Shown here one piece after another: positions 10,831 to 21,438 of a DNA stretch of 64,000 bases (position 1 is its first letter; each line of letters opens with the position of its first letter). This stretch comes from Chamaelirium japonicum (lineage: Eukaryota > Streptophyta > Magnoliopsida > Liliales > Melanthiaceae). The notes under the pieces are model-generated. The model saw only the letters and a program-made list of their open reading frames with translations. It was not told the DNA's origin and made no database searches. The stretch lies in assembly GCA_947650365.1 (NCBI GenBank), contig OX393554.1, forward strand, positions 36,117,137 to 36,181,136, read 5' to 3'. The translations under genes were made by a program, and so were the position numbers.

Positions 10831-11690
10831 TGAAAATAATCATATGACTTAGGGTCAAAATGGAAGCGAAAAACCGATCCAAGGGATTATAGATGGTGCG
10901 TGTTTGAGAAATCTCCGATCACAAACGGTATTCTAACGGCTGTGTTATATTTAGGGTTATACCCGTGTCGTCCTCTGGGACTTGGGATGAAGAAATTAGG
11001 ATTCAGGTTAAGAGAAGTTCAATTAGGATAAATAGTGAATTGAGTTATTTATCTAAGATTAGTCTTTGAAAGCAATAAATTTGGTTTGAGAGTATCGATA
11101 AAGGGAGATCTAGGGCGACGTATCCACCCAGTCATGCATCAGTTATCATTATGCCAAATAGGGTTTATTCTAATTGCTTGAACGTTCGATCCATCATGAT
11201 CAAAATCATAATTGATCCCAAGAAAGACTCCGTAGAACGACATGGGCATGGGCTATCTATGGTCGGCACGACCCGTCCGTTATAGAGTATGGACCGTATT
11301 CCCTAGGCATGACCCATCTCAGAGACGATCGGCGGGTACAGCTATTTTATGGGTAAAAAGATCTCATTGCTCCTTGTGTGGCATGATTCGTTGATGGTTG
11401 GCACGATCCATCCTTTTGGGGCACAAATCGTCTTCCCTATGCACGGATCATCCTTCAAGGAACGATGAGTACAATAAGCCCAATTGTATGAAAAACACGG
11501 GCCTAATCTATTCCCTAGGTTACATCTCATTTCATCATTGATAATGAAGGAAGATAAACAATCTAAATTTAAAATTAGAGCAAGGATTCTCATTCGTAGT
11601 TCAAAGAAAATGAACAAAACCCTGATTAATATAATAAATAAAGCAATACAAGACTAGGGTTTCATCGAAACCCTAGAATGATGTTTAGTT
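10831..11690. other. no gene recognised
   Basis: About 860 bp of AT-rich sequence without convincing coding content. It contains short repeats of GGCACGATCC/GGCATGATTC-like text (11260-11410) and a perfect 10-bp-arm hairpin at 11654-11676 (CTAGGGTTTC, 3-base loop, GAAACCCTAG). Confidence 0.6.
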
Positions 11691-11869
11691 GCTTATGCTT
11701 GGGACAATGACAGATTTTTGAAAGAAACCGTGGTTGGGTCGGCCTTGTTCTTCAAGATCAAAGCTTCCTCTTTCTTCTCGATGTTCAACTCCCTGGATGC
11801 CCTTGATTGATGCGACAGGTCCCCTTTAAAGACTGGTTCGCCCTTAGGGTTGAGTGGGCTTGAAGAAAG

Positions 11870-12640
11870 AATCCAGGCCCTTGATACGGAGACATCGGGT
11901 ATTGTTGATACCAGAGGGTCTCCCAAGACGACGATAGTGGGGCCCGCTAGCCTTGCCTGGGGGCCCACGATGATGACAATGAGACCCTCCAGCCCTGCCT
12001 GGGACCTACAATGATGATGGTGGGACCTCCTGGCCCTGCTTGGGACCCACGAAGTTGACAGTGGGACCCGCAAGCCCTACCTAGGGTCGACGACGATGAC
12101 GGTGGGCCTCCTGATCCTGCCTGGGACCCACCAGGTCATCTATGGGTCTAGCCATCCCTCGAGGGACCCACGAAGATAGCTCAGGACTCAGTAGCTCGCC
12201 TCCATAAAACCATCTCGGGGACCGACAGCTACCATTTCACTATAAATAGCATGCCCGATATAGACTCCGGATCGGATTTTCTATATCTAAAAAATCACAT
12301 TTACAGTTCCAGAGCTGTTCTCCTTCTCTACGAAGAACAAATAGGTTTCTAACAACCACTTGCCAAGAACACACCTTCTACTTCATCCCCTTTCTCCTCA
12401 GATTGCTTGTAAAAGTTACGCTAGACTTTCGAGGTAAGTCCACATTTATGAGATAGTGGATTAAAGTTGCATCTTACCGCACGGAGGCGTAGGTTTCGGC
12501 CGAACTTCGATACCACATCCTTTCCTACCATCTACCCTCTACTGTCTACTCTACATTATGTCAATGCTCAAGTTAACAAGTCAAAGTCAAATCGATAGAT
12601 TGTTGGACGAAGTCTTCAGATGGTGGAAGATCATCCCCCA
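11870..12640 (+). repeat. decayed gypsy-type LTR related to the LTRs at 38875 and 52152
   Basis: The order of blocks is the same as in the intact gypsy LTR. First come tandem GGGACCCACGA / CCCTGCCTGGGACCC-type units (11930-12180), then a TATA box (CACTATAAATAGC, about 12239). After that come CCAGAGCTGTTCTCC, GCACGGAGGCGTAGGTTTCGGCCGAAC and a CCCCCATAG-type end. It is strongly diverged and no internal region follows, so it is an old solo or truncated LTR of a related family. Confidence 0.7.
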
Positions 12641-12946
12641 TAGTCAGATCGCTCGAGATGTTTTTACTATAAATGAGAGAGACGTACACCTGACACCCCT
12701 TCTCCAAACAAAGCACTCACCTTCGCTTCAAAGCCCCCTTCGACTCTGATCGTCATTCCGTAGACGATCACCAGCAAGATCCAACTCTCTATGGAAGAAC
12801 CCTAGCAATCAGAAATCTTGTGTCAACTCACCTCTCAAAAGAACCCTAAACATATATTTATATCCCCCCCTCCCCCCCTCCCTAAACAGCTTGTTGGAAA
12901 TGCCAAACCAGTTGCCACCCGTCATTATCGTGTGCATGATTGGTAG
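12641..12946. other. no gene recognised
   Basis: About 300 bp with no coding signal. A short C-rich run (CCCCCCCTCCCCCCCTCCC) lies near 12865. Confidence 0.5.
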
Positions 12947-13043
12947 ATCGTGCACATGATCGAGACGACAAAATAACTGTTGAGAAATATCGACAATCGT
13001 GCACACGATCGAGACGGCAAAAAAATCGTTGAGAAATATCGTC
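12947..13043. repeat. tandem duplication of a 49-bp unit
   Basis: Two adjacent units begin ATCGTGCACATGATCGAGAC and ATCGTGCACACGATCGAGAC and both end TTGAGAAATATCG. Each contains the near-palindrome ATCGTGCACACGAT. Further isolated GATCATGCACACGATC text follows at about 13190. Confidence 0.8.
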
Positions 13044-13690
13044 CGCACGATCATCTCCGTTGTGCGAATGACTTGTCTGCTTCTCCCCTGTTTAGTTCCT
13101 GATGCGAGTCCTGAGTTCCCAGTATCGTGCGACCCGTCTGTTTGCAGAACATTTGCAAATTTCACCCAAACGAACTCTGATTTCGCCCAAGATCATGCAC
13201 ACGATCCCCAACGTGTGTACAACATGCCCGAGTCTCCACGAAACAACGATGGATTCACTCTTCTCACAGTGTGTTAAGAAACTAGTGAATGCCCGTGCCT
13301 ATCGGCACTGCAGCGGGCCGCCTTCGGCGATAACACAGCCCTTGGGCATTGCCACCCCCCTTCCCCCTACACCCCTACCCCCCCAACCCCCAAACCCAAA
13401 TCCTCTGCCCCATTTATCTGCCCCATCGTCTACCCCCCAAGTCATACCCGTCCGATGCACTATACCCGACCGGTGCATCGCACTCAGTCCCAACTGGCAT
13501 GCAAAGAAATGGCTCTGATTAGACCAGCAACATAGGCACCAACATGTACCTAATCATTGTCGTCCCTTTGCCTATCGATTGGGGTGAGTGCGGCACTGAT
13601 CGTGTATGGGTGCAACGGAGGGCTGTGACTTGAGGGCAGACGATGGGGCAGAGAATGGGGTAGAAGATTTGGGTTCCTCTCCCGCCACCC
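13044..13690. other. no gene recognised
   Basis: Mixed low-complexity sequence, including a C-rich stretch (13355-13440). The open frames here have no recognisable domains. Confidence 0.5.
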
Positions 13691-13694
13691 TCGG

Positions 13695-13696
<2 letters not shown>

Positions 13697-13751
<55 letters not shown>

Positions 13752-13792
13752 TGGGAGAGAGAGAGACTGTAGGGAAGAGAGAGAGAGAGAGA
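13697..13792. repeat. GA microsatellite
   Basis: About 50 bp of almost pure (GA)n is followed by shorter GAGA blocks. Confidence 0.95.
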
Positions 13793-13914
13793 GGAATCTA
13801 TGGTGGCTACCATCATGTGGCTATGAAGCAATTGTAGTGGTGCTAAACAGTTCGATTTGCCTGTGATACCAGTGATCTGGCATTACGGTTACACCATAGA
13901 TTTTATCGATTGTG

Positions 13915-14094
13915 GGAGAGAGAGAGTTAGTTAGAGAGAGAGAGAGCGCGAGAGAGAGAGATCGGAGAGAGGGAGAGTTAGTTAGAGAGAGAGAGAGAGA
14001 GAACTAGGGGGGAGAGAGAGAACCGGGGGGAGAGAGAGATAGAGAGAGAGTCGGGGAGAGAGAGAGGTGAAACAGAAAAGAAAGAGAGAGAGAG

Positions 14095-14137
<43 letters not shown>

Positions 14138-14512
14138 GAGAGAGAGAGAGAGAGTCGGGTGAAGAGAGTCGGGGGAAGAGGGAGAGAGAGATGGAGAGAG
14201 AGAGAGAGGTCGAGGGAAGAGAGAGGTCGAGGGAAGAGAGATAGAGAGACGGAGAGAGAGAGTGAGTGAAACAGAAAAGAGAGAGAGAGACAGACAGAGA
14301 GAGAGAGAGTCGGGGGAAGAGAGAGAGATACCTAGAGAGAGAGACGAGGGAAGAGAGAGAGACAAGGGAAGAGAGAGAGAGAGAGAGAGATCGGGGAAGG
14401 GAGAGAGAGAAAGATAATGAGAGAGAGATTGGGGGAGGAGAGAGAGATAGAGATCAGGAGAGAGATTGGGGGAAGAGAGAGAGAGAGGGAGATATGGGAA
14501 GAGAGAGAGAGA
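13915..14512. repeat. long compound GA-rich tract, about 600 bp
   Basis: The sequence is nearly all purine on the + strand: (GA)n blocks broken by GTCGGGGGAAGAG-like spacers and ACAGAAAAG phrases. It keeps long serine/leucine-rich or arginine/glutamate-rich frames open on both strands, none of which is a gene. Confidence 0.95.
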
Positions 14513-14900
14513 TCGACGGCTGTGATCAGCTTTTTTTTTTTTGTCTAGTCAGCTTTGGGTTCCTTTTTGCCCTAGTCAACACAAAATCGCCGTGTCATAT
14601 TATATAGATTTACTTATCCAGTGGTTGACTTGGTTTTATAAAAGAGTCCTTATGATTCAGCCATTTTCTCTAAAGATCCAATAGATGTTTTTTTATATTT
14701 CTTTCTTCGTGTGGAAGATACGGTGATTCACATCAAAACAAAGAAAGAAACTGCCATTTTGTCACATACTAATGATACATAGATGGTGGGACTCCAATTC
14801 TATAGTCGGTGGCCAGACGGGGGAAACCCAACCTGTGTGAAACGTTACTTCACACGGGTTTCCCCCATTCACACGCTTGGGCGCACGTGCAAACTACCAG
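14513..14900. other. region 3' of the P450 gene
   Basis: This is the presumed 3'-flanking sequence of the minus-strand P450 gene. An inverted repeat, GGGGGAAACCC (14819-14829) and GGGTTTCCCCC (14858-14868), forms an 11-bp-arm hairpin near the 3' end of the gene. No coding sequence is seen. Confidence 0.5.
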
Positions 14901-16412
14901 CTAGTTCCTCCTCGCAACGATTCGGGCTCGCAGGGGATTCTTCATGACGACAGTGAACTCCAAATGCTCGGTCAGGTCGACCTCCTCCCCCTCCACCGCC
15001 GCCCACTCGAACTCCCTCACCAGGTTTGCGACGAAGTACTCGAGGTGGAGCATCGCCAGCCCGAGCCCCGGGCAGATCCTCCTCCCCACCCCGAACGGCA
15101 TCATCTTGATCTCCCTGCTCCCCGTGATGTCCACCCCCTCCCCCGCCCCTCCGGCGAGGAACCGCTCCGGCCTGAACTCCATCGGCTCCTCCCACACCTT
15201 CCCGTCCCAATTCATCTCCGCCACCATGAAGTTGATGGACGCGTTCTTGGGTATCACGTACCCTCCGATGCTGACCTCCTCCGTCACCGCGTGCGGCAGC
15301 ACGAAGTGCCCCGGCGGGTGCCGCCGCAGCGCTTCCAGGATCACCGCCTTCAGGAACGGCATCTTCTGCAGGTCCTCCTCCCTCACCTCCTCCGCCTCCC
15401 GCCCCACCACCCCCTCGATCTCCTCCGCCAGCCGCCCCTGTATGCCCCGGTGCTTCACCAGGTTCGCCATCACCCACTGCAGCGCCGTCGCGGTCGTGTC
15501 GGTGCCGCCTGCGAGGAACTCCGAGCAGAGGCTCACCATCTCGCCCTCGGTGAGCCTCCGCCCTCCCTCCTCCAGGAGCTGGAGGCCGAGGAGGGAGTCG
15601 ACGTAGGAGTAACCGGAGCCCCCTCGCTTCCCCTCCTGATCGCGGCGTGCTCTGATCAGGGGGACCAAGAGCTCCTCCTGCTTCCGTCGGATCGCCAGGA
15701 GCTCGCTCCACCGCTTACGGAACAGAAGCCTTGTGATCCTCGGAAGGAAAGCGAAGACGCTGAACTTTCTGAAGGACAGCAGCAGATACCTCTGCACGTC
15801 TTCGATGCCCCTGATGGCCTCCTCCCCCAGCCTCTCGCCGAAGCACATGGCGACCAGCAGGCAGAACATGGTGTAGTGGAAGCTCTTGAGGACCACGACG
15901 ACCCCGTCGCCGGTCCCGGACTGGGCTCGGAGCCCGTCGAGGAGTATGCCGAGGACCCACCTGCGGTCACCGGCGAATAGCTTGACGCGGGAGGGGTGGA
16001 GGAGCTCGGCGGCGAGGTTGCGGCGGAGGAGGCGCCAGAGGGGGCTGTACCCGGAGGAGCTGATGTTGTGCTGGTTGCTACCGAGGATTCGGTCGTGGGG
16101 CAGCGGTTGGGGGCGGCCGGCGAAGACGGCGCCCCGCTGGACGAGGGCCTGGTGGGCGAGGTCGCGATCGGTGATGAAGATGGCGGGGCTGGAGGCGAGG
16201 TGGAGGGTGAAGATGGGGCCGTACTGGGCGCGGAGCTGGAGGAGGAATGGCTCGAGGTGGAAGAGTGACCTCTTCAGCAGTACGGTGCTCCCGATGAGGG
16301 GAATGGAGGGTGGACCTGGCGGGAGCCGACTACTCTTTTTCGTGGAGGAGAGAAGGATTTTGAGGGCAAAGCATAGAGAGAGCGAAAGGAAGAGGACGAT
16401 CCAGGTATCCAT
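14901..16412 (-). CDS. cytochrome P450, CYP89A-like, single exon
   Basis: The intact 503-residue protein has all P450 landmarks: an N-terminal membrane anchor (residues 4-20), a PPGP hinge (31-34), the I-helix AGGTDTT (301-307) and the K-helix ExxR (E360-R363). The PERF motif is at 415-418 and the heme loop FGVGRRICPG at 440-449, with Cys447 as the heme ligand. Long stretches (HQALVQRGAVFAGRP, SNQHNISS, SFHYTMFCLLVAMCFGE, RRHPPGHFVLPHAVTE) are typical of the plant CYP89A family, which is usually intronless as here. Members are ER-bound monooxygenases; Arabidopsis CYP89A9 acts in chlorophyll breakdown, but the substrate of this one is unknown. The start is the ATG at 16412, because the in-frame extension to 16421 has no ATG. 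GC content is high compared with the flanks. A (GA)n run sits just upstream of the start on the coding strand. Confidence 0.93.
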   Translation of the reverse strand: MDTWIVLFLSLSLCFALKILLSSTKKSSRLPPGPPSIPLIGSTVLLKRSLFHLEPFLLQLRAQYGPIFTLHLASSPAIFITDRDLAHQALVQRGAVFAGRPQPLPHDRILGSNQHNISSSGYSPLWRLLRRNLAAELLHPSRVKLFAGDRRWVLGILLDGLRAQSGTGDGVVVVLKSFHYTMFCLLVAMCFGERLGEEAIRGIEDVQRYLLLSFRKFSVFAFLPRITRLLFRKRWSELLAIRRKQEELLVPLIRARRDQEGKRGGSGYSYVDSLLGLQLLEEGGRRLTEGEMVSLCSEFLAGGTDTTATALQWVMANLVKHRGIQGRLAEEIEGVVGREAEEVREEDLQKMPFLKAVILEALRRHPPGHFVLPHAVTEEVSIGGYVIPKNASINFMVAEMNWDGKVWEEPMEFRPERFLAGGAGEGVDITGSREIKMMPFGVGRRICPGLGLAMLHLEYFVANLVREFEWAAVEGEEVDLTEHLEFTVVMKNPLRARIVARRN

Positions 16413-16418
16413 TGCCAC

Positions 16419-16420
16419 CA

Positions 16421-16452
<32 letters not shown>

Positions 16453-16486
16453 TGCCCCCCAAGTGTGTGATCCTCTCTCTTCAGCT

Positions 16487-16522
<36 letters not shown>

Positions 16523-16632
16523 CTCCCAAGTGTATGGTTCTTTCTCTTCAGTTCATCCCCTCTTCCCCTGTATGGTCTCTTTCTCTCTCCCTTTCTCTCT
16601 CTTGCCCCCCAAGTCTGTGATTCCTTATCTTC

Positions 16633-16672
<40 letters not shown>

Positions 16673-16735
16673 CCCCCGAAGTGTGATTCTCTCTCTTCAG
16701 TTCACCCCCATCTTCCCCTTCTCTCTTTCTATGTA
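16419..16735 (-). repeat. CT/GA-rich tandem repeats upstream of the P450 gene
   Basis: Four units begin TCTTGCCCCCCAAGTGTGTG-like at about 16449, 16519, 16600 and 16669. Each is followed by TCTTCAGTTCA-like text and a (CT)n run. They occupy the 5'-UTR and proximal promoter of the P450 gene, where GAGA-type tracts could affect expression. Confidence 0.85.
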
Positions 16736-17420
16736 AAGATGGGAAGTCTGGAGTGGGGCACGTGGAGCACAAGAAGCCATCGAGGTAGTGAATTTTTTAA
16801 GAGTCGAGGGTGTGCCGCGTTAGGGTCTTCAGCTACATCTTCTAGAACAATACGGCTCCTGCATGGTGTAGGAGGAAAAAGCTCCAACAGCCGATGTGGC
16901 AATTAATGATTGGATCATACCCAACATTGAACATGTAGGGTCTACTGCCCTATGACCCCTATAGGCTATCATGTGGGGGCCCACATTACAACTTTAGGCG
17001 CTTTTTTTTCAATAGAATTTTTTTAAAAAACATATTATAATTAATCAACAAAATAAAACTTTATAAACAATAAAAAATAATAAAATACGTCATCTCATAT
17101 GGCATAAAAAACAGACAATTCTCGTGAATACATAAAATGCTATTTATTTATTATTATTAATTGATTTGAATATAAGATTAGAAATATATATCAGCATGCT
17201 CGAATAACGCAGTAGCACGATGTCCAGTTCAGAACAGAAGCACCTGGTCTGTGGTAGCCGCCCTAGAAATCATCCATTATTTTGTTCCATTATACCAAGA
17301 GCACCCTTGAGATTTACACCAAGAGCACCCCACCCCGAGCATAGGCCACCAGAGAGAGAAAGAAAGGGAGAGTAGAGGAGGAGAGAGAGAGAGAAGATGT
17401 TTACACCAAATGAACCCACC
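16736..17420. other. AT-rich intergenic sequence
   Basis: No coding signal. It contains ATAAAA-rich stretches (17020-17170) and a short GA-rich patch (17350-17396). It includes the distal upstream region of the P450 gene. Confidence 0.5.
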
Positions 17421-17423
17421 CAA

Positions 17424-18295
17424 ATGACGTATTTCGGTCTATATAGGCAAAATGATTTACCCCATCTGTGTTGGCGTAAAGCTCTTATGCCATCTCAAAT
17501 GGCGTAAATCATTACGCCATGACTAATGGCATAATTCAAAGTCTTTTTTCTTGGGTGGTAAGCGTAATTCAAAGTCTTTACGACATGAAAGATGACGTAA
17601 GTGGGTGCAAAAATTATACCAGACCGGACTAGACCAATATAGGCTCGCGCAACGACCCAAATAGGCAAGCCCAGGCCAATGGACCTGCTCTATAGGGCCC
17701 GCAAATCAAGCCCCCTTTTATTGGGCCCGGACAATGGCCCGATAAGGGGCCCAGCGAGGAGGCCCGGACAACAGCCCGCGTGAAGGTCCAAGCCCGATGT
17801 CACCTCATCACTGTTATATCGAGCACATATTACAGCTATGAAAGAACCCCTACGACCCACAGCAAAAGGGTTGGTCATTCGATCAGAGGAATAGGGGATT
17901 CCATAGCCAGAGACAGAGCTCTCTTCTCTTCTTCTTGCTCTCTTCTAGTTGCTCCGAGCAACCACATTATAAGAAACTTCTCTCAGCTTGTCGAGAAAAC
18001 ACTCTCCCCCCTTTTTGCATACATAATAGTGCAAACCAGTTTGCACCTCTCGCCTAGAGACATAGGTTGTAAGACCTCTACTCTCTAATCTCAATTTCTA
18101 CAATATACAAATCATTCATTTCAATCAAGAATTGTGGGGTGAGGTCTCTGATCAAGACGGCACGAAAAATTTTCCCACAGCGTAATTCAAGGGTACTAAG
18201 GGTACTTAAAACCACTCCATCTTTACACCATCTTCCATCTTTACACCATCTGTAATGGCGTAAATGATTTACGCCATCTAAGATGGCGTACTGTT
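17424..18295. repeat. palindrome-rich MITE-like repeat, split by a solo LTR
   Basis: Both sides of the solo LTR carry repeated ATGGCGTAAAT / ATTTACGCCAT motifs. These include the near-perfect palindromes at 17499-17520 and 18255-18277, and several CCATCTTTACACCATC units. The repeated motif and the shared GCGTAATTCAA text show that the two halves were one element before the LTR insertion. Its exact ends are unclear. Confidence 0.6.
17601..18180 (+). mobile_element. solo gypsy-type LTR
   Basis: It begins GTGGGTGCAAAAATTATACC and ends CGGCACGAAAAATTTTCCCA plus CAG, both close to the termini of the intact gypsy LTR at 38875 (TGTGGGTGC ... TTTTCCCCCACA). The flanks carry the 5-bp duplication CGTAA (17596-17600 and 18181-18185). 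The exact ends may shift by one base. No internal region or second LTR is present, as expected after LTR-LTR recombination. Confidence 0.8.
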
Positions 18296-18545
18296 ACTTT
18301 TTTCATAATTTTTAAATTTTTATTTTATTTATTATAATATTAATATTTTATGTTTTATTTTTATTTATTTTTTGTTTTTTCAATCAGTTTACTCCACGAC
18401 AGTAGAGTATGGTCCAATCATTGATTAGCAAATCACCTTGTTGGAACCCGTTGCTCCAACACCTATAGGAGCCAATTATTGATCTATATGACCAAGGGGT
18501 GAAACCGCAAGGCTCGGGATCCATCGACGGAACCTTCCCCCCCCC
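18296..18545. other. AT-rich spacer
   Basis: A T-rich stretch (18300-18380) is followed by sequence without coding signal. Confidence 0.5.
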
Positions 18546-18547
18546 CC

Positions 18548-18550
<3 letters not shown>

Positions 18551-18624
<74 letters not shown>
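18551..18624. repeat. GA microsatellite, about 74 bp
   Basis: Uninterrupted (AG)n preceded by a poly-C run at 18539-18548. Confidence 0.97.
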
Positions 18625-18625
<1 letters not shown>

Positions 18626-19775
18626 CATCTAAGGACTCCATTTTATAAGAGTAATATAGATAGATAGAGTGGCTATGGTGGGGATAAGTTTTTTTATTTA
18701 TTTTTTGTAAAGGAGATAACTATGTTATTACGGATACTTTAGACTATTATATTGTATATAGTTTCTTGTCCTCTGACTATGACATCTTTATTGACATAGA
18801 CCCCTATGGTGGCAAATTTAAGCTATAATCAGTTTCATACTAGGACATTGCTATTTGCACCCCACAAATTACTAGCAACCCCAACCTAACAAATAAAAAA
18901 ATGCTGGGTATGTCCCCAAAACATCCCAGGCATATTGATACATGCACCGCCAGTCTTACGCGCCTCACAACTACCTCCCCTCGCTCCAGTCGCGCCATCG
19001 TTGCTGTGTCCAATCTCCTCTCCCTCTCTCCAGTCGCCATCGTTGCTGCGTCCAACCTCCTTTCCCTCGTGACAAAATATCTCGTTTTCTTCGATGTCAA
19101 GATAAGCTTGAAAATAAAAATTTTAAAGCTTGATTGTGATCCAAAAGAAAATTTGGCGTGACACAAGAGGAAGATAATCAATTGGCGAGAGACCTGCCTT
19201 ATTGGTTACGTTGTTCAAAGCCTATTTAATTTAATGTGTATCATTAATGAATTAACAACCAACGGCCTCATGGTCATGGACTTCTTGTGCTTCCTCCCCG
19301 ATTCCCCGGTATGGACGCATGGAGCCATCTTTCTCTCGGCTAGGGGTGGACATGGGCCCTGATCCTGCGGCTCCGATTGGCTCGGTCCAACCATATCCGG
19401 AACCTGGGCTAAGTATAGAGGCCTGAGCCAGGCCGCATTATCAAAGCCCGAATAAATTATTGGTCAGGCTTGGGCTTGTTCTTATCAAAACAAGGTTGAA
19501 CCCACATTCATGGGGATGCACTTAAGATCTTCCTCTATGTAGGGATGCACATGGGGCCGGGCGGGTCGGGCATGGACTCAAAAACCCTCCTATTCCTACT
19601 ATTCAATTTGGCTCGAGTAGTTTAAACATCAATCAAACTATACCCAGAGAGCAGTAGGAATATGATGATGGTCAATGAAGATTAATCTTTTGGACTAGTC
19701 ATCCTAATCTTATCATCTATGTATGACTTACAGGCTAAACCACTTTTTGACAGAGTCCCTAACTTTAACCTTTAA
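18625..19775. other. intergenic, no gene recognised
   Basis: AT-rich sequence. A stretch near 18990-19060 contains two copies of a CTCCAGTCGCGCCATCGTTG-like phrase. From 19342 a TAGGGGTGGACATGGGCC start resembles the hAT-like family, but no matching right end was found. Confidence 0.5.
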
Positions 19776-20212
19776 GAGCATGTACAACGGACTCCTCAAA
19801 AGCACGGGTGAGGAGGAATTTTATGCCAAGTCATATTTGAAGAGGGAAGGTAGATGAGTGTCTCAAGCGGTCTCCTCAAAATTATAGTGGTCTCCATGTC
19901 ATCAATGGGCTCCAAGGGCTAGTTAGAATCAGTCAATTTCTTATTATGTCATGACAATAACAGTCAACACCATTTGGATCGCACGATCATCATCGTATGG
20001 CTGTGATTTACAAGGACGAAGTCACACTCGTGTGGACTTTTTGACATTGAGAATGGATTTTTCCTCACCAATGTTGAGGAGAAAGTTGAGGCGTTAGGGT
20101 GGGGGCCATTGTATGACCACACCATTGAAGAGTCTGTTGGAAGCAATTTTTTCCCGGATTCTCCTCAATGGTGGTGGGACCGGCTCACTTGAGGTGGCCA
20201 TTGTGCATGCTC
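19776..20212. mobile_element. PIF/Harbinger (Tourist-like) MITE, 437 bp
   Basis: The ends GAGCATGTACAACGG and (reverse complement) GAGCATGCACAATGG form terminal inverted repeats. They are flanked by TAA on both sides (19773-19775 and 20213-20215), the usual TWA target duplication. The interior has no transposase. Confidence 0.88.
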
Positions 20213-20310
20213 TAAGGATACTAACGGGCTCTGCACGTGGCAACATTATTGGTATTTTTTTTTGTCAGAGTATAATTCATTATGTAGGTCATAAATAAAT
20301 ATCATGTAAT

Positions 20311-20385
20311 TAGGGGTGTAAAACGGGCCAGGCCTGGTGTCAGGCCTGGTCTGGCTCGGGCTGATGGGCTTTTTTTACACCCCTA
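20311..20385. mobile_element. very short hAT-like MITE (TAGGGGTG family), 75 bp
   Basis: The termini TAGGGGTGTAAA and TTTACACCCCTA are flanked by a perfect 8-bp duplication CATGTAAT (20303-20310 and 20386-20393). The interior contains the inverted CAGGCCTGG motif. It belongs to the same terminal-sequence family as 8060-8537. Confidence 0.88.
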
Positions 20386-20487
20386 CATGTAATGATAGCA
20401 TTTTTCATATTCTTCGACTAGCTATAAGAAATGTGGTATTAGAGCAAATTATAATAAAAACATATTATTTGTGTACATTATATTGTA

Positions 20488-20980
20488 GGGTTTTTACAAA
20501 TCAACCCCTACGATCTTCTTTATTTATATATAAACCACTATAAAGTGATATTTATATACAAACCCCTCAATTCATACAAATATTACATATTGACCCCTGC
20601 AGTTAGCTGACATCTAAAACGAGAGAATATTTTTGATTTCATCCTTAATATATTACATAAACTCAGTAAGTACCCATCCAATATGAGAATTCTTCAAATT
20701 AGGTCAAAGTTAGATTTGGATTATGTCTATGTTTGGTTTGGATTAAGTCCTTGTTCAATAAAGATATATCAATTTAAGTAATTAAAATCATAGGTAAATC
20801 GGTTATTTTTCCTTTAGATTAATAAAATAATAGTCGAATGAAGGAATATTTCTAAATATTCCTTCATTTTGGATATCAGCTAAAATATCAGATGATTTAA
20901 GGGGTTTATATATAAATATTGACTTTACAGAGGGTTTTATATAAATAGAGAAGATTACAGGGGTCGATTTGTAAAAAACC
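20488..20980. mobile_element. Mutator-like MITE, 493 bp
   Basis: Long terminal inverted repeats start GGGTTTTTACAAATCAACCC on the left and, in reverse complement, GGTTTTTTACAAATCGACCC on the right, and continue for about 45 bp. The flanks carry a perfect 9-bp duplication TATATTGTA (20479-20487 and 20981-20989), the typical length for Mutator-like elements. It has no transposase ORF. Confidence 0.9.
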
Positions 20981-21161
20981 TATATTGTAACAGTAAATAA
21001 CTAGAATTTAAATGAACTATATATAGGATTACATTAGAAGAAAGAGAAGCAAAAGTGATTGTTCTCAATAGATGGATTTGCATGATTTCATTCCAAAATT
21101 AAAGGACTTTCCCGCCATTTTGGTTCAGCTCGTCTCCATTCATGGATGCCTCTATTACCCT

Positions 21162-21316
21162 TGTTAATGTATTTATTGTTTCTGTCATTTCCCACTGCTA
21201 CACGCAGGGGCTTTCCCATGGGTATACGCATGTATTGTCTATATATATGTTGGCTATGTGCCTAATGAGAGTTGTCCGGTTTTCTCCCAAACCCTAGCCT
21301 TCTCTATCTCGTAACA
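21162..21316 (+). repeat. 5' LTR of Copia no. 2
   Basis: The 155-bp repeat runs from TGTTAATG to TCGTAACA. It contains TATATATATG and pairs with 27028-27182. Confidence 0.95.
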
Positions 21317-21331
21317 TGGTATCAGAGCCGC
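21317..21331 (+). promoter_or_regulatory. primer-binding site of Copia no. 2
   Basis: TGGTATCAGAGCC directly follows the 5' LTR and is complementary to initiator Met-tRNA. Confidence 0.92.
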
Positions 21332-21379
21332 GTTGATCCCGCGGCGTCCGTACCAGAGACCGACCTATCCCGTGCCCAT

Positions 21380-21381
<2 letters not shown>

Positions 21382-21421
<40 letters not shown>
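21382..21421. repeat. CT microsatellite in the Copia no. 2 leader
   Basis: About 40 bp of (CT)n. Confidence 0.95.
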
Positions 21422-21422
<1 letters not shown>

Positions 21423-21438
21423 GCGCCGTCCGTACCGG

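Noticed and set aside
13550..14607. Several frames rich in SLSLSL or RERERE
   Set aside because: They are translations of the GA/CT tract and contain no domain.
14869..15980. Other large frames overlapping the P450 gene on both strands
   Set aside because: They are shadows of a GC-rich coding region; only the minus-strand frame contains P450 motifs.
19342..19560. Further TAGGGGTG-family element
   Set aside because: The left end resembles the family, but no matching right end or 8-bp duplication could be found.
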